Shown: positions 1-12,772, numbered from the stretch's first letter. The stretch: 64,000 bases of DNA from Metaphire vulgaris (GCA_018105865.1 CM030866.1:4543951-4607950); one strand, 5' to 3'. Notes: generated from the letters alone by a model not told the origin. Translations and numbers: made by a program.

Positions 1-142
1 TGGGTATAAATCTGAACTATAACCCACATAAACCATATAAACCACACATAACCACATGTAAATCACATAAAAAACTTCAAGGTAAACTGATTTTGGGGGT
101 ATATATATACCGATATACCCCCTCCCCGTCGCTACTCCCCTG
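1..142. mobile_element. MITE right end, cut by the window edge
   Basis: The right terminus GCTACTCCCCTG and the preceding run with CATATAAACC, ACCACATGTAAAT and a GATATACCCCC stretch match the element at 10760-11883. The left end lies outside the window. The family has CAGGGGCGTAGC-type ends and 8-bp duplications elsewhere here, so it is probably a non-autonomous hAT. Confidence 0.7.
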
Positions 143-1560
<1,418 letters not shown>

Positions 1561-1561
1561 A

Positions 1562-1641
1562 TTAACCCCTTAACTGGGGATCCCGGATATATCCATCCAT
1601 TTTACATTGAGTTACAGTTAAATACACGGTTAAGGGGTTAA
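1562..1641. mobile_element. 80-bp TTAA-flanked mini-MITE (piggyBac-like), copy 1
   Basis: It begins TTAACCCCTTAACTG and ends with the inverted form, GGTTAAGGGGTTAA, so TTAA flanks inverted ends that start CCCC. TTAA target duplication is the hallmark of piggyBac elements; the assignment is inferred from that. The same 80-bp unit recurs at 27522 and 28237 in the opposite orientation and, truncated, at 48912. Confidence 0.75.
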
Positions 1642-1673
1642 AACGTTCATAAAATATAAAGCATCAATATAAA

Positions 1674-1849
1674 CAGGGTGCGATTTGTGACCTGGAGCAG
1701 TGAGGGGTGGATATTTCGAGCTTGGGGGGATGTAGTTGTTGGGAAAGTGTAGCAGTGGGGGATGCAATGGTGGGGGGATGTAGCAGTAGGGGGATGCAGT
1801 TGGGCAGTGGGGGTGAAATTTCCCTTCCTCCCTTAAAAATCGCGTCCTG
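1674..1849. mobile_element. MITE, CAGGGTGCGATTT family
   Basis: This 176-bp element starts CAGGGTGCGATTTGTGACC and ends AAAATCGCGTCCTG. It is flanked by perfect 8-bp duplications AATATAAA (1666-1673 and 1850-1857). Eight-bp duplications with CAG ends indicate hAT. The interior is G-rich and is the reverse of the family copy at 19086-19536. Confidence 0.85.
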
Positions 1850-1861
1850 AATATAAATATT

Positions 1862-2425
1862 GTCTATCTCACACGTTTGCGCATTGAAATTAAACTTATC
1901 GAAGTAGGCCTAGTAATTGATTGAAATTTTGCAGATTGATTTTTTGATTGATTGGTTGAGACAGAATTCTAAAGTCGATGACATCATATCAATTCAAATA
2001 TTTAGAAAATTCATTTAATAGCGATTAGTTAATAACTAGACCTATACTGCAATCAATTGATTTGATAAGAACGTTGTAGCAAACTCCCTGTACATACTTA
2101 CTTGTTTTCCGTGTCGCTCTCTGCTCTGTTTGGTGACTAGTGGAGGTTCTTTTTAAGCTTTCACCTACGCGGCCCTCTGGCGAGAAAACGAGACAACGTC
2201 GTGGGCCGAAGCCAGTCCACAGAAGCGCCCTAGCGGCAGGCAAAGCCAAGCACGAGAGACATGTAAATCTAAACTCAGTATCGTGTGGTCAGAATTTCTG
2301 TAGCACTTGGATAACGCACTTACTCTAAATGCGCCTTCGATCATAATAATTATCGGGTATAAATTTTATTCTGCAACCAAAAACAGCAAACAATAGCGCT
2401 TGGCACATTGTATAACTGAAAATAT
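1862..2425. other. No gene seen
   Basis: AT-rich single-copy-looking sequence. Short open frames exist at 2025-2328 on both strands, but they lack codon bias, homology I recognise, or splice context. Confidence 0.4.
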
Positions 2426-2430
2426 CAGTC

Positions 2431-2434
2431 TCTA

Positions 2435-2465
<31 letters not shown>

Positions 2466-2534
2466 GTCTGTCTGTCTATCTGTCTGTCTGTCTATCTGTC
2501 TGTCTGACTGTCTGCTTGTCTGTCTGTCTGTCTA

Positions 2535-2565
<31 letters not shown>

Positions 2566-2638
2566 GTCTGTCTATCTATCTGTCTGTCTGACTGTCTGCT
2601 TGTCTGTCTGTCTGTCTCTGTCTCTGTCTCTGTCTTTG

Positions 2639-2713
<75 letters not shown>
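2431..2713. repeat. Compound (GTCT)n (CT)n microsatellite
   Basis: About 280 bp of GTCT tetramers with occasional TATC, passing into pure CT dinucleotides. The C-L-S and S-L-S peptides read from it are repeat translations. Confidence 0.95.
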
Positions 2714-2716
<3 letters not shown>

Positions 2717-2719
2717 ATG

Positions 2720-3370
2720 CACTGTGTTAGATAAGTGCTAGATGAGTGGAAGATATCTTTGACTTTTTCGAAAAGTAGACGTCACGGACGTCAGTCCGGA
2801 AATGTCGTGACCTTTACTCGGAGATCGCAGACAATCCGTCAATCTGATTACGATCGAATGCCGCTCGGTCTACGGCGTGCGAAAGGCACGGTCTCACGAA
2901 GTCCCTGCGTCAAACCGCATCGGGCCAGGGTAAGCATCGTGCGTTGGACTAAGACGCGACGTCATCGTGTCACGTGACCCATGATCACCGATGACGTCTG
3001 CACGACAGCGTTTCTAATTGAGGTCACGTGATCAAGATACATCTTAAATTGAACGCATCCATGGAAAATGCGCTAGATAACAAGACCTACTGCGACTGTG
3101 TATCTGTATGTGTATCTGTATCTCTATGTAGGCCTATCTGTATCCTTGCGTGTCGAACAGTGAGCGAAAATAGGTCTTCTGGTTTGACGTTCTGACGGAA
3201 AATCTAATGAAATTAATTCATCATCGTCGTCGTCGTCGTCAAACTTCTATAGCGCCATTTTAGTAATATTCTTGACATGATTCGATGGTCGCTCCTTGAT
3301 TTCAATCGCAATCCGAAACTCGGAACTATGTTTCGAAGCGCAATCACTTACAGAAAGTGTGTAAAACATC
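2720..3370. other. No gene seen; CACGTG-rich flank
   Basis: GC-moderate sequence with several CACGTG E-boxes (for example near 2970 and 3024) and ACGT-type motifs. A short GTC trinucleotide run lies at about 3225-3240, followed by CTTCTATAGCGCC, the reverse of a retroelement 3-prime-tail motif that recurs across the window. No coding region is supported. Confidence 0.4.
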
Positions 3371-3377
3371 AGTAGGC

Positions 3378-3568
3378 CAGGGTTTAATCTAGGCCGTTTC
3401 CGGGAGGAGGAGAGAAATCACCCTTTTTACCACCCAGAAATTTCAAATCCCCTCCCGAAAATTTTTTCATACTACATCAACTTACAGCGCTCCCCAAGCC
3501 CCAGCTGACTTTCCTCCGGCCTTGTCAGTCCCCCTCCCCCGGAGTCCAGTAATCTAGATTAGCCACTG
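3378..3568. mobile_element. MITE, CAGGGTTTAATCTAGG family, copy 1
   Basis: A 191-bp element starting CAGGGTTTAATCTAGGCC and ending CTAGATTAGCCACTG. The perfect 8-bp duplication CAGTAGGC lies at 3370-3377 and 3569-3576. The same family is at 40621-40806. By duplication length it is hAT-like. Confidence 0.9.
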
Positions 3569-4142
3569 CAGTAGGCCTGTTCGAATAAGGTTAAGATGAT
3601 CTAATACAACAAGCCATCTGACAAATATTTGCATTGGAACCGGCAAATATAGGAAAATGAGAATGCAAAAATATCTCTAATATTAAAATACTAACGTCTC
3701 ATTTTCTTATCAGGCGCCTCTAGAGCAGGGAGCGACTCTGAGTAAAAAATACAAGTCGCGCTATATAAGTCTTGTGGAATGGCTATAGTAGGGCGATCGA
3801 GGGAAGAGTTACGAATTAAGGTATCTGGTTCTTTGTACAACAGGTTTTATAGACAAGAAAAACAAGTTTTATAATTAATTCGCTGTGTGTGAGAAGCCAA
3901 TGGATGGCCTGTTGAACAAAGGGTGTGTAGATATATGCAAGATCACCGATTTGAAGAAATAAGAAATTCTCCGACAAACCCCACTTTTTCTTGTGCGAAC
4001 GTCTTCAGTGCTTTAAATCAAGCAGGAATAATCAATAAAATCGCACTCAACTTCGATCTACAATTAAGGTTCGAAATAGAGCACCTCCCAGCCATTTCAT
4101 ACTCCACTCTAGCGCCAGAGACTGTCGGAGAACGAGGGACAT

Positions 4143-4573
4143 AGGGCCGTCCATAAAATTAATAACGTCACGCGATTTTGGCAGTTTTTGACACCCCCTA
4201 CCCCTCGTCACACGTCGTCGCAAAAGTCAGACCCCCTCAAACATGACGTTACAACGCGTTAACCCCCTCCCCTTGTCGTCTTTCGAACGTCAAATTAACG
4301 TTTCGTTTGATAATATTCATTATAATTAATTATTATAGTCGAAACAATATTCAGAAACCTTTTCAAATTCCTTTTTAAAATGAAGTATAACAATTTATTA
4401 TAAGTGTAAAATACGTTCAATTTTTGCGGCAACATAGCATTGCGTTATTAATAAAAAAATATTTAGTATTATGTGACGTCATATTTCTGGAAACCCTCCC
4501 ACGTCGTCACACATCGTCACAAATGTCTGAACCCCTCCCCCTAAGTGCGTGACGTCATTTATGAATGACCCCT
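4143..4573. mobile_element. Palindromic element, CCATAAAATGACGTCA-type ends
   Basis: The left end reads GGGCCGTCCATAAA followed by AACGTCACG, and the right end reads GTGACGTCATTTATGAATGA then CCCCT, an imperfect inverted repeat. Subterminal CGTCACACGTCGTC and CACACATCGTCAC are shared with the fold-back element at 12312-12772. The AT-rich middle (4310-4480) holds no coding frame. The superfamily is not resolved. Confidence 0.6.
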
Positions 4574-4835
4574 TTCTGGCTGGCTACATGCGCAGTTCTT
4601 ACATACTGTAAGTCACTGTTGCGTGTTACAACATTGTTCAAGCAAAAGAACATTATATTATGTAGATTTAAGAATATGCAACTGTATTGTATTCTTGTTA
4701 AATTGATTTAAAGTAAGTCGTCAATTAGATATAAAAAATATAAGACTATTTCGTGGAATTAATTTGGGTCGTCAAATAAATGTCGGATTTATATAACTCA
4801 AAATAACTCAGAGATTAATGTCTCAGATTGAAAGA
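4574..4835. other. No gene seen
   Basis: AT-rich sequence with no open frame, no repeats and no splice-bounded coding stretch. Confidence 0.4.
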
Positions 4836-4936
4836 CGAGAGAGAGAGACAGAGACAGAGACAGAGACAGAGACAGAGACAGAGACAGAGACAGAGACAGA
4901 GACAGAGACAGAGACAGAGACAGAGACAGAGACAGA
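4836..4936. repeat. (GACAGA)n microsatellite
   Basis: About 100 bp of nearly perfect CAGAGA hexamers. The T-E repeats on + and V-S repeats on - are repeat translations. Confidence 0.95.
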
Positions 4937-4939
4937 TAG

Positions 4940-6760
4940 AGAGAGAAGGAGACCTACAGAACACATTCTAAATCTAGAGGTGGCTGCATATGAGCTGATT
5001 TCGGTTAATATTCGCCAGATGGCCAGTCCATCGGTTGCCATGGCCACAGCTGTTCATTCGCTAGGTGGGACATATTGCAGCGGGTGGTTATATGAAACGA
5101 GCACCTGTTTTCACGTAGCAGAGACGATTGGACAGCAATTCTTCTGAGACTGCCGACGTCAAAGTGTCGCTCACCTTTCTTGCGACGAAAAGATAAAAAC
5201 TTTTGCGTGGGTGGACTTTCTTATTCACTGACATTTAATAAATTCTTCCCACGTCCTGTTATAATAAATTTCAAAGAAATGTAAAATGACTTTTTACAAA
5301 GTCCATTATTTTAAGCCGTTATTTATATCCTAGAATGCTAGCCTCCCATTCGTCGTACAGTTTAATTGTATATAAATGAAACTGATGAACGAGGCCTATG
5401 CGCTATTTTCTAATCAGTCATGCTTTGTACGAACCCTAACTGACGTAACATAATTAATCAGTCGGTCGAACACCAGATGGCGTGGTGGCAGACTGTGCTA
5501 ATTAGACGGCACACGGGTGGAGCGAAGAAGAGGCGAGCAGTGCATAACGACGGTTTATCTCCGACGAAGTCGATGACAAGAAACTGTCGACCACCTGCAT
5601 GAATGGATGCAATCAAAGTAAGTAAGGGCGGGAAAGCGTGTACGTCACGTGATCTTTCCTTTTTTATTATTAGCAGCAGCGGCAGCTCTGCTGAATCATT
5701 CGTTAATTTCTCAGACCATTTTTCTGCCACTCATTAATATTGCCACTGGCGATTTTAATTTTGGTCACACTAATAAGTAAGCAAACGCTGCGCTACTGCT
5801 ATGCTATAGCTGTTATACAGTGCGTTTGCGTTTGCGAAATCGAGGCTATGTTACCATGGCAACGACGATAATTCTCTCGTCCCCAGATATAAAAGAATCA
5901 TGCTTTTTGAAAATTTGTGTGTGGGGGGTCTGCCATCCATGGGAAAAAATAATGAAGCAGTAGATTTTTACGCAACAAAAACACAGTTTGTAATTGATTA
6001 GATGTTTGACAGCGTACATGGAAAGAGCAATGAACAAATTCTCTAACGAAACCTACATTTTCGTTTGTCCCCATCTTCGTTGCATCAAACCCAGCTATAG
6101 TCAGTATAACCTGTCTTTATTTTGTTCTACAGCGTTTGAAATGGAACAATTCTCGCTTTTACTGCAATTTATTCACGTTGTACTATTTATAGTACGCAGT
6201 GAGCAAAATGGTTAACTTATAAACAGTCAAGATAACCGTCATAAGCAAAGCACATATTTGCATAGTTATAAAGTCATGTTTGGGCGCAGGTCAGAGTTAA
6301 CCCTCTGCGTCCCTTTGGAACACTCACTTCGTTTTACTTACTTGTTCTATTTACGACATATTACTAAATTCATGTAGTGGTCTAATAAATGTTTGTCTGT
6401 CTCTGTCTGTCTGTCAGATTTAAGATTAGAGGAGACGAGTGACAATAGTGTAGAATACCCATCAGTTTAGTAACTTTCATTGCAAAGGGCTAGTGAATTA
6501 TTCGCATATAAAGAAACTGTCTATGGAAATCATTACATGAGTCTGTATTTGTGCGATTCGTTTAGACGTTGAGTAGACCTATGCTATCACATAGAGAAAG
6601 CCTGTTCCCGTGAGCAACAACTCTGCAATATATAACAAGTAGGGGCCTATTTCTGAAGCACAAATCGTTAAAATTTAAAAGAAATAGTTTCCTAGAATCG
6701 CGCAAAATATTAAGAAATTCATTTCAAATATATGAATTATTTAACAAGTCATTTATTAAG
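4940..6760. other. No gene seen
   Basis: About 1.8 kb with only short frames (for example 5458-5730 on - and 5846-6037 on -) that show no domain, signal peptide or conserved motif. No MITE termini were recognised here. Confidence 0.4.
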
Positions 6761-6762
6761 AA

Positions 6763-6981
6763 CAGGGCCATATTAAGGCGGGGACTGAGGAGGCTGTAAC
6801 CCCCTCCACCCCCCTGGCCCATCATGAAAATACCCCCACCGATTTTCGAGATAACCTTTTTTTGCTCGTCAGCACGATTTGAAAGGGCGATGACCTTTTT
6901 TTTGCTCGTCAGAGATTATCAGTATAGGCGACGGCCTTTTTCTCAGCCTCCCCGGCCCACTCGGACCTTAATCCAGCCCTG
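6763..6981. mobile_element. MITE, CAGGGCCATATTAAGG family
   Basis: A 219-bp element starting CAGGGCCATATTAAGG and ending CCTTAATCCAGCCCTG. The perfect duplication ATTAAGAA lies at 6755-6762 and 6982-6989. An internal GACCTTTTTTTGCTCGTCAG module is shared with several other MITE families in the window. Confidence 0.88.
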
Positions 6982-7248
6982 ATTAAGAACGATATTATTA
7001 AGAAATTCATTTCAAAGTTTCCATATGCATTCACTCCGCACCAACCAGTTAGGGCCTATACTGAAAGGCATTTCTCTTAAGTCCTACCGACTGCGCGCAC
7101 GCTCTGACGCACGAACCTCTCACGAACGAAGTAATAAAGTAGAACTTCGTAAATACGTTTTAGCTGAAGCCGTTATAACGAAGTTCTACTGTATTATGTG
7201 CAATTTTAAGGCGATGGCAAACAGGATTCTGTTTCTCGAGGCTAATTT

Positions 7249-7264
7249 GGCGCCACCTAGTAAC
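7249..7264 (-). promoter_or_regulatory. CTCF-like motif
   Basis: GGCGCCACCTAGTAAC resembles the reverse complement of the CTCF core (CCASYAGRKGGCRSY). Prediction from the known consensus only; occupancy is unknown. Confidence 0.3.
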
Positions 7265-7696
7265 GGGTAAACGACTTCAAATCTCGCGTGTTACCGTCAT
7301 CAAAGCGAGGCAATGTTGGACTGTTACCGCACTTTTATCGTCGTCAAACTACCGATGTTACCGCCCAAGTTAGCGCTTCCCCGAGGAAAGCCCGTCAACG
7401 AGGGATGTGGGGGTGTTTGGGACTGGGGAGGGGGTGGGTAGTATTCTTCTGGGCTTTGTGGTTCTGCCCCCCCAAGACATAAATCAAAATCCCTTTCCAG
7501 GGGTGTTGGCTGCAATTTAAAAGGCGATGGTTTAACCAAAATGCGAAGTTCAACCAAGGACGAAGATGTTAGATTGCGCGCAAGAGTCTCTCGTTATCGT
7601 CTGCTTAGTTTTGTAGCGCCTTTGGACGTGCACGGCGTGAACCGTAGCAAAATGTCCGAAGATTACGCGTTTATGTGGCGCCGTAACGCTTAGATT

Positions 7697-7716
7697 GGCG
7701 CCGCTAGGTGGCGCAG
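7697..7716 (+). promoter_or_regulatory. CTCF-like motif, opposite orientation to 7249
   Basis: GGCGCCGCTAGGTGGCGCAG contains CCGCTAGGTGGCGC, a good match to the CTCF core on the + strand. With the site at 7249-7264 it forms a divergent or convergent pair about 450 bp apart. Motif evidence only. Confidence 0.35.
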
Positions 7717-7954
7717 TTAAACTTCCACTTGCGTTGTTGTTGTTGTTATTGTTGTTGTTCGAGAGAATGGGTTGTAATGGTGCAGAGGAGCGCAGACGGG
7801 GAAAGATCCTCCTCGGGAATTTATGCCAATGGCGTTGTACTTCAGATGTTTACGATTACTAGTGGAAACTTCTTAATTAACAGCGAAAAATTACGGCGAT
7901 TTTCACACAGACTAACGTCTCCTAAACCACATGAAATCATGTTTTTATGACTGT

Positions 7955-8064
7955 CTTTCTCTCTCTCTCTCCCTCTCCTCTCTCTCTCTCTCTCTGTCTT
8001 TTTCTCTGTCTCTCTCTCTGTCTCTCTCTGTATTTTTCTCTGTCTGTCTCTGTCTCTGTCTCTT

Positions 8065-8096
<32 letters not shown>

Positions 8097-8097
8097 C
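7955..8097. repeat. CT-rich microsatellite
   Basis: Imperfect (CT)n with interspersed TGTC and TTTC. The peptides read from it are S-L-S repeat translations. Confidence 0.9.
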
Positions 8098-8577
8098 TAT
8101 TCATTTACATAGAATATTCTGCAATGCGACCTTGTTTATAAAATCTACAGCGTGTTGTTCCCCCCCCTCTCGCTAGTTGACTTAACCCCCATGTGGTTAT
8201 TCGTGGCTATTATGAGCAGATATTTCTTTCAATACAGGACACAAGCAGCATCACAAGTAAGGAGAAATAGGCCGACTGTTGTGACGTTCTATCTCTGTGT
8301 CCTTAGCATTGATTGGCACCATGCGTTGGCATGCAGCGGGCGTTCGAGTCGAGTCCTGTGGGGTTCTAATTCATCCGCGGACAGATTCTGTGCTACGGTA
8401 CAGCGCCGCAGATATCAGATGTTGTTAGAACTCGGAAACTAAGTCACAGAACCGAAAGAGCAGGCTAAGCCTAAGCCTTGTTCGCCGACCAGATGAACTC
8501 TAAATATAATCGGGTTTCGCACGCTACGCGACCACCTGTCGCGAGACGTTTAAAAAGCCGTCAATAATAATATTCTT

Positions 8578-8824
8578 CTCTTTCTCTTTCTCTCTCTCTA
8601 CATCTCTCTGTCTCTCTCTGTCTCTCTCTTTCTCTCCCTCTCCCCCTCTCTCTCTACATCTCTCTCTCTCTCTCTGTCTCTCTCTGTCTCTCTCTATCTC
8701 TGTCTCTCTCTATCTCTGTCTCTCTGTCTCTCTCTGTCTCTCTCTTTCTCCCTCTCCCTCTCCCTCTCTCTATCTCTCTCTTCCTCTCTCTCTCTCTCTC
8801 TCCATCTCTCTGTCTGTCTCTGTC

Positions 8825-8856
<32 letters not shown>

Positions 8857-8872
8857 CCTCTCTCTCTCTTCA
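8578..8872. repeat. CT/GTCT compound microsatellite
   Basis: Nearly 300 bp of imperfect CTCTGT and CCCTCT units. No gene. Confidence 0.92.
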
Positions 8873-8879
8873 CCCTAAT

Positions 8880-9530
8880 CCGGTACGAAGGCTGCGCGGC
8901 GAAAATACATCGTATCATCTGGACTCCGGTCCGTTTTTTTCCGGATGGATGGATGGAATCCGGATTTCCGTCCAAATGAAACGCCGTATCCGTCGATCCG
9001 TCGACGTGTAATAGTTTCCAGATTCGATCGCGACGTGACGCCAGATGGCATTAGAGAGAGACGCCCGGTTCGAGGATTAACGCGATAAATCTCTTGCCGC
9101 TATAACTACAGTATACCAATGTCCGTTGTTCGTTTTCGATAAATATCGACGCCTCTGGCCCGAACGCCGATACCAAATGCACTGGGAATAATTACGCCGT
9201 CGCCCTCTGCCATCCTGGGAATAAATAACTCACCCCCGAATGGCCTGGCTACTCTGGTCTTGTCGTCGGTGATGACTATTGAGCGATAATTGGGAGGCGG
9301 CACGTCTTGATTTTACCACGCCATGTCGATTTCATGGCTCTCGGCAATGTTCGGTTCGTTCTTAATACACTTCTTATTTCTTGGTTTCCATGGAAATGCA
9401 CGTTCCAAATTTCACCGACTTCGCCGGCCGTTAAACGACACCGACTGAATAAAAACCCCTCGAAACACACTCGATATTTTATCGGGTGCTGTGAAATTTT
9501 ACTGAATTTTCAACAAACGCTGTGCTCGCT
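8880..9530. other. No gene seen
   Basis: GC-moderate single-copy-looking sequence with CGATCG-rich stretches (8970-9030). Frames at 9106-9470 lack recognisable domains. Confidence 0.35.
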
Positions 9531-9532
9531 TG

Positions 9533-9597
9533 CGTCTCAAATACGTCCGCGTGTGCCTCAAATACGTCCGCGTGTGCCTCAAATACGTCCGCGCGTC
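9533..9597. repeat. 21-bp minisatellite, three units
   Basis: Three tandem copies of a 21-bp unit containing CTCAAATACGTCCGCGTG. On the - strand a frame (9479-9760) runs through it, giving a repeated H-A-D-V-F-E-A heptapeptide next to a polar segment. I do not recognise that frame and do not call it a gene. Confidence 0.8.
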
Positions 9598-9619
9598 GCC
9601 TATTTAATCGGTGGATTTT

Positions 9620-10235
9620 ATCCATTATCGCTTGTGCAGTAAATTCAGCCTCCAACTGTTCAAATAACACATCAACAGACGATGCGTCTATGTTTGTTTT
9701 ATCCGCTCGTGGAGAGGGTCGATTTGCCTCCCTACGGTCTTTTCGTAAATAATTAATCAACGCGGTGGTTTCCAGCTTTTATTTTTTCCGTTGTTGATTC
9801 CAGCGGGAAGAAAGGATTTTTGCTCTGTCTATAGGCCCTATTCATGAGGGAAAACAGAAAGATATCCACAGCTGTTAGATCAGATAATTTCGCTAGATGG
9901 AGTCCTCGATTTGGTTCGTTTCCTCGTTTCGATATTTAGGCCATTAGAGAAATGCGTGTGTGCTTTGACAGCTGGGCCTTCCATAATTCAATATGCGCCC
10001 ATATCAACCCCCGATGGCCAAAGGCAGAAAATTTTTTGGACAGCGGATGTCTCTAGAAATTTCTCTGCGTGGGTCTGTCAAAATTCAAAAAGTTGGGCGA
10101 GTACTCGTTTCTTGGCTCGGAATATGCAAAAGTATTATAACTTTGATTAAATAGGCGATGGAAGAGATCGACTCTGGTCTATTGTACCCCCGATCCCTCA
10201 CCCCGACCCTATTCAAAGGAAGATATGTCATGTCA
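9620..10235. other. No supported gene; one unrecognised frame
   Basis: The - strand frame 9479-9760 (93 residues, charged, heptapeptide repeat at its C-terminal half) has no splice or homology support. The remainder is non-coding in appearance. Confidence 0.3.
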
Positions 10236-10249
10236 TGAAGCCGTCGCCG

Positions 10250-10500
10250 CTATGCGAAGGTTGGCCGCAACGTTGAACAGTAATTATCCACTGCTCCCTT
10301 TCTCTACCTGCTTCCATTAGTGGATTAGCGGAACTCCTTTCATGTTAGACCATGTGATAATGTTGTCTATCCAGCTGGTTCTGGGTCTGCCTGGTCTCCT
10401 GGTTCCCTCCGTCCAACCCGTTATTATTGAGTTTTCAATTGAGTCTTCTGTTCTTCTGGTAACATGTCCAAAATATTTCAACCGCAAATGATCCAATCGT
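10250..10500 (-). mobile_element. LINE (RTE-like) ORF2 C-terminus, degenerate
   Basis: Reading - strand, the frame gives K-Y-F-G-H-V-T-R-R and, further on, GRRPGRPRTSWIDNI-like text (here GTRRPGRPRTSWIDNI, about 10361-10402). This is the familiar C-terminal tail of the endonuclease/reverse-transcriptase polyproteins of RTE-type LINEs. Only the tail is present, with no flanking polymerase domain. A longer remnant of possibly the same family lies at 46560-47620. The clade call is from pattern memory. Confidence 0.65.
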
Positions 10501-10759
10501 TATTTTCAAAATCGAATCACCCGCCGAGATACGTCCAAAGTGCCCTCCCCCCTTCCCCGTTATATTATGATTTCGTGGTACTGACAGAATTCTTTTACGA
10601 GGCCCTTAGATGCTGCCCTGATTCTGTCTTTATGCACAACTTACATTTCGCAATAACGGCCTTTTATCGCACGATCGTCTTACCTGTTCTAAGGCGAAAT
10701 TGTGTCCTTGAAAAAAGCGCCGTGAGACACGCAAAGGAAAGCCCATGCGGCCTACGATT

Positions 10760-11883
10760 CAGGGGCGTAGCCAGGAATTTGATTTGGGAGGGTATAAATA
10801 TGTTGGGTGGGTATAAATCTTTACTATAAACCACATAAACCATATACACCATGCATATAACCACATGTAAATTAGAGATGTGCGGGTACAGCAAAATGCA
10901 TACCCTACCCGTACCCGTGGAGAAACTTTTTTACCCTACCATACCCGTACCCGCTAGCGCTGTACCCTACCCGACCCGTACCCGTAAGCTCTGTACCCGT
11001 ACCCGTACCCGTACCCGTACCCGTACCCGTACCCGTAACCGACTTTGGTTGGAATTTGGAGTTTTTGGATTTGGAATTTTGGACCCGTACCCGCGGGTGT
11101 GTTTACGGGTACAAGTACTACAAGGACCTGTACATGGACCCGTGAACCCGTAGCCGTTCCTAGAGACTACAGAGAGGCAACAGTGAAATAGGGGCTACGA
11201 AATTGGGATAACTATTCATTGTAAATAGCACGCATGTTTAGATTAGGACAGATCTAGTACTTAGGAATCAGGATAATCAGTCAGCTAGCCTAAGCCGACA
11301 TGAATGGGCTTGTTTAAAATATTTAGTAGATATCATTTATCTATGAGCAGGCATTAGAGTTCAAGTTAAACCACAAAACTTTACCAGAAGAACTTCTCGG
11401 TCAAAGAGTCCTTGGAGGAGTCAGAGGACGCCATTATAGATTTATTACTGATGATGTCAGATTACGTCATCTGTATTTCCTTTATGTTTTCAGTAAGTAA
11501 AATGCATGCTGTCTGACAAACTGAACGCGATGTACAAGTTATATTAATACACTTTACTCAATATTATTTTCTATTACTGCATTGCTAATTTGCTATAGTA
11601 GTGAGAAATGAAAATATAACTTTACGGGTAAAACGGGTATACCCGTACCCGTAGCCGCTATACCCGTACCCGTAGCGCTGTACCCGTACCCGACCCGTAC
11701 CCGTAAAATGTGTACCCTACCCTACCCGTACCCGCGGGTACGGGTACGGGTAGGTAAGGTACGGGTATACCCGCACATCCCTAATGTAAATCACACAAAA
11801 AACTTTAAGTTAGACTGATTTTTGTTTTTTGGGGGGTATAGGTATATACCAATATAGCCTACCCCCCGGTCGCTACGCCCCTG
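10760..11883. mobile_element. hAT-type MITE with a second hAT element inserted in it
   Basis: It starts CAGGGGCGTAGCCAGGA and ends GTCGCTACGCCCCTG. The perfect duplication CTACGATT lies at 10752-10759 and 11884-11891. Without the nested insert (10873-11783 plus one 8-bp copy) the original element is about 205 bp, close to the 175-bp relative at 16629-16803. Confidence 0.92.
10873..11783. mobile_element. Nested hAT-like element with (TACCCG)n subterminal arrays
   Basis: It starts TAGAGATGTGCGGGTA and ends TACCCGCACATCCCTA (15 of 16 bases inverted-complementary). It is flanked by perfect 8-bp ATGTAAAT (10865-10872 and 11784-11791). Both subterminal zones (about 10890-11036 and 11628-11777) are packed with TACCCG hexamers in direct and inverted order. 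The middle (about 11040-11620) is single-copy and non-coding. Repeated short motifs near the ends are typical transposase-binding sites in hAT elements (family knowledge). The hexamer resembles a telomere repeat only superficially. Confidence 0.88.
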
Positions 11884-11894
11884 CTACGATTGTG

Positions 11895-12305
11895 AAAGCA
11901 GCCTCGTTTTAAGACGCTGACTCGTCTAATGTCTTTCGCCTAGCCTCGCTTTCGTTTCCGCCATTTCACGCGTCGGAAGGAGAGTCATAAACGAGGCAAA
12001 TGTCTCCAGATAGACGCAATTTACGGCGCTTGGTGGATGCGACCTTGGCAGACGGCTTACCGCTGGAAAAGGTGGGAACTTTATCCGAATGTTGACCAAA
12101 ACGGAACAAGATATTTAAGACAGTGTTACATATAAATCGTTTTTCTTAATTAAAGATTGAAATCCAGGGTGGGCAAAATGAAAACAGACGGAAGAAAGAA
12201 GAGAAGCCAGCGGCGCCGAATCGCTTCGAAAACCAGGGTGTCCACAAGCAACCCATGAAATAAAAATGTTCGTGATGTAATGTAATGTAATGAGCTATTT
12301 ATATT
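11895..12305. other. No gene seen
   Basis: Short frames only. A TGTAA tandem tail follows near 12270-12290, next to a GAGCTATTTATATTGCGCC motif that looks like a reversed retroelement 3-prime end. Confidence 0.35.
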
Positions 12306-12311
12306 GCGCCT

Positions 12312-12772
12312 AATCGATACAAATGTGTTAAATTCTGGCATAAAAGAGCTGTTTGGGCAAGGATAGGGGCCATCTATAAATGACGCAACGCGATTTTGGC
12401 AGTTTTTTACCCACCCCCCCCCTTCGTCACACATCGTCACAAATGTTGTATACAGTGTAGAGAGACTGTGATAATATATAATACATTTATTTAAATTTAT
12501 AAATGTAAATAATAAATAAATGATATTGAATGTGGCCTAGCAAAATTGCTCTGTAGCCAAAATTATTTTGGTGGCTAGCTCCCTCCCTGTCGATCGCCTA
12601 TGGGGTCATCCACAAATTACTTAACGCACTTAGGGGGTTCAAGCATTTGTGACGATGTGTGACGAAGAGGGGGGTGTCAAAAAACTGCCAAAATCGCGTT
12701 GCGTCATTTATAGATGGCCCCTATCCTTGCCCAAACAGCTTTTATGCCAGAAATAACACGTTTGTACCGATT
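12312..12772. mobile_element. Fold-back element with arms of about 130 bp
   Basis: The left arm (12312-12445) and right arm (12646-12772) are inverted complements with only scattered differences. Both arms carry GGGGCCATCTATAAATGACG, GATTTTGGCAG and CACACATCGTCAC blocks. The spacer is about 200 bp, AT-rich and non-coding. Related ends occur at 4143-4573. Foldback MITE; superfamily not resolved. Confidence 0.85.

Noticed and set aside
8152..8442. 96-residue + strand frame after the CT repeat
   Set aside because: No recognisable motif, no paralogue in the window and no splice evidence.
9479..9760. 93-residue - strand frame with a repeated heptapeptide
   Set aside because: The repeat comes from a 21-bp minisatellite; no splice sites, start context or homology supports a gene.
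10890..11777. Interstitial telomere
   Set aside because: The TACCCG hexamers are confined to the subterminal zones of an element with clear inverted ends and an 8-bp duplication.
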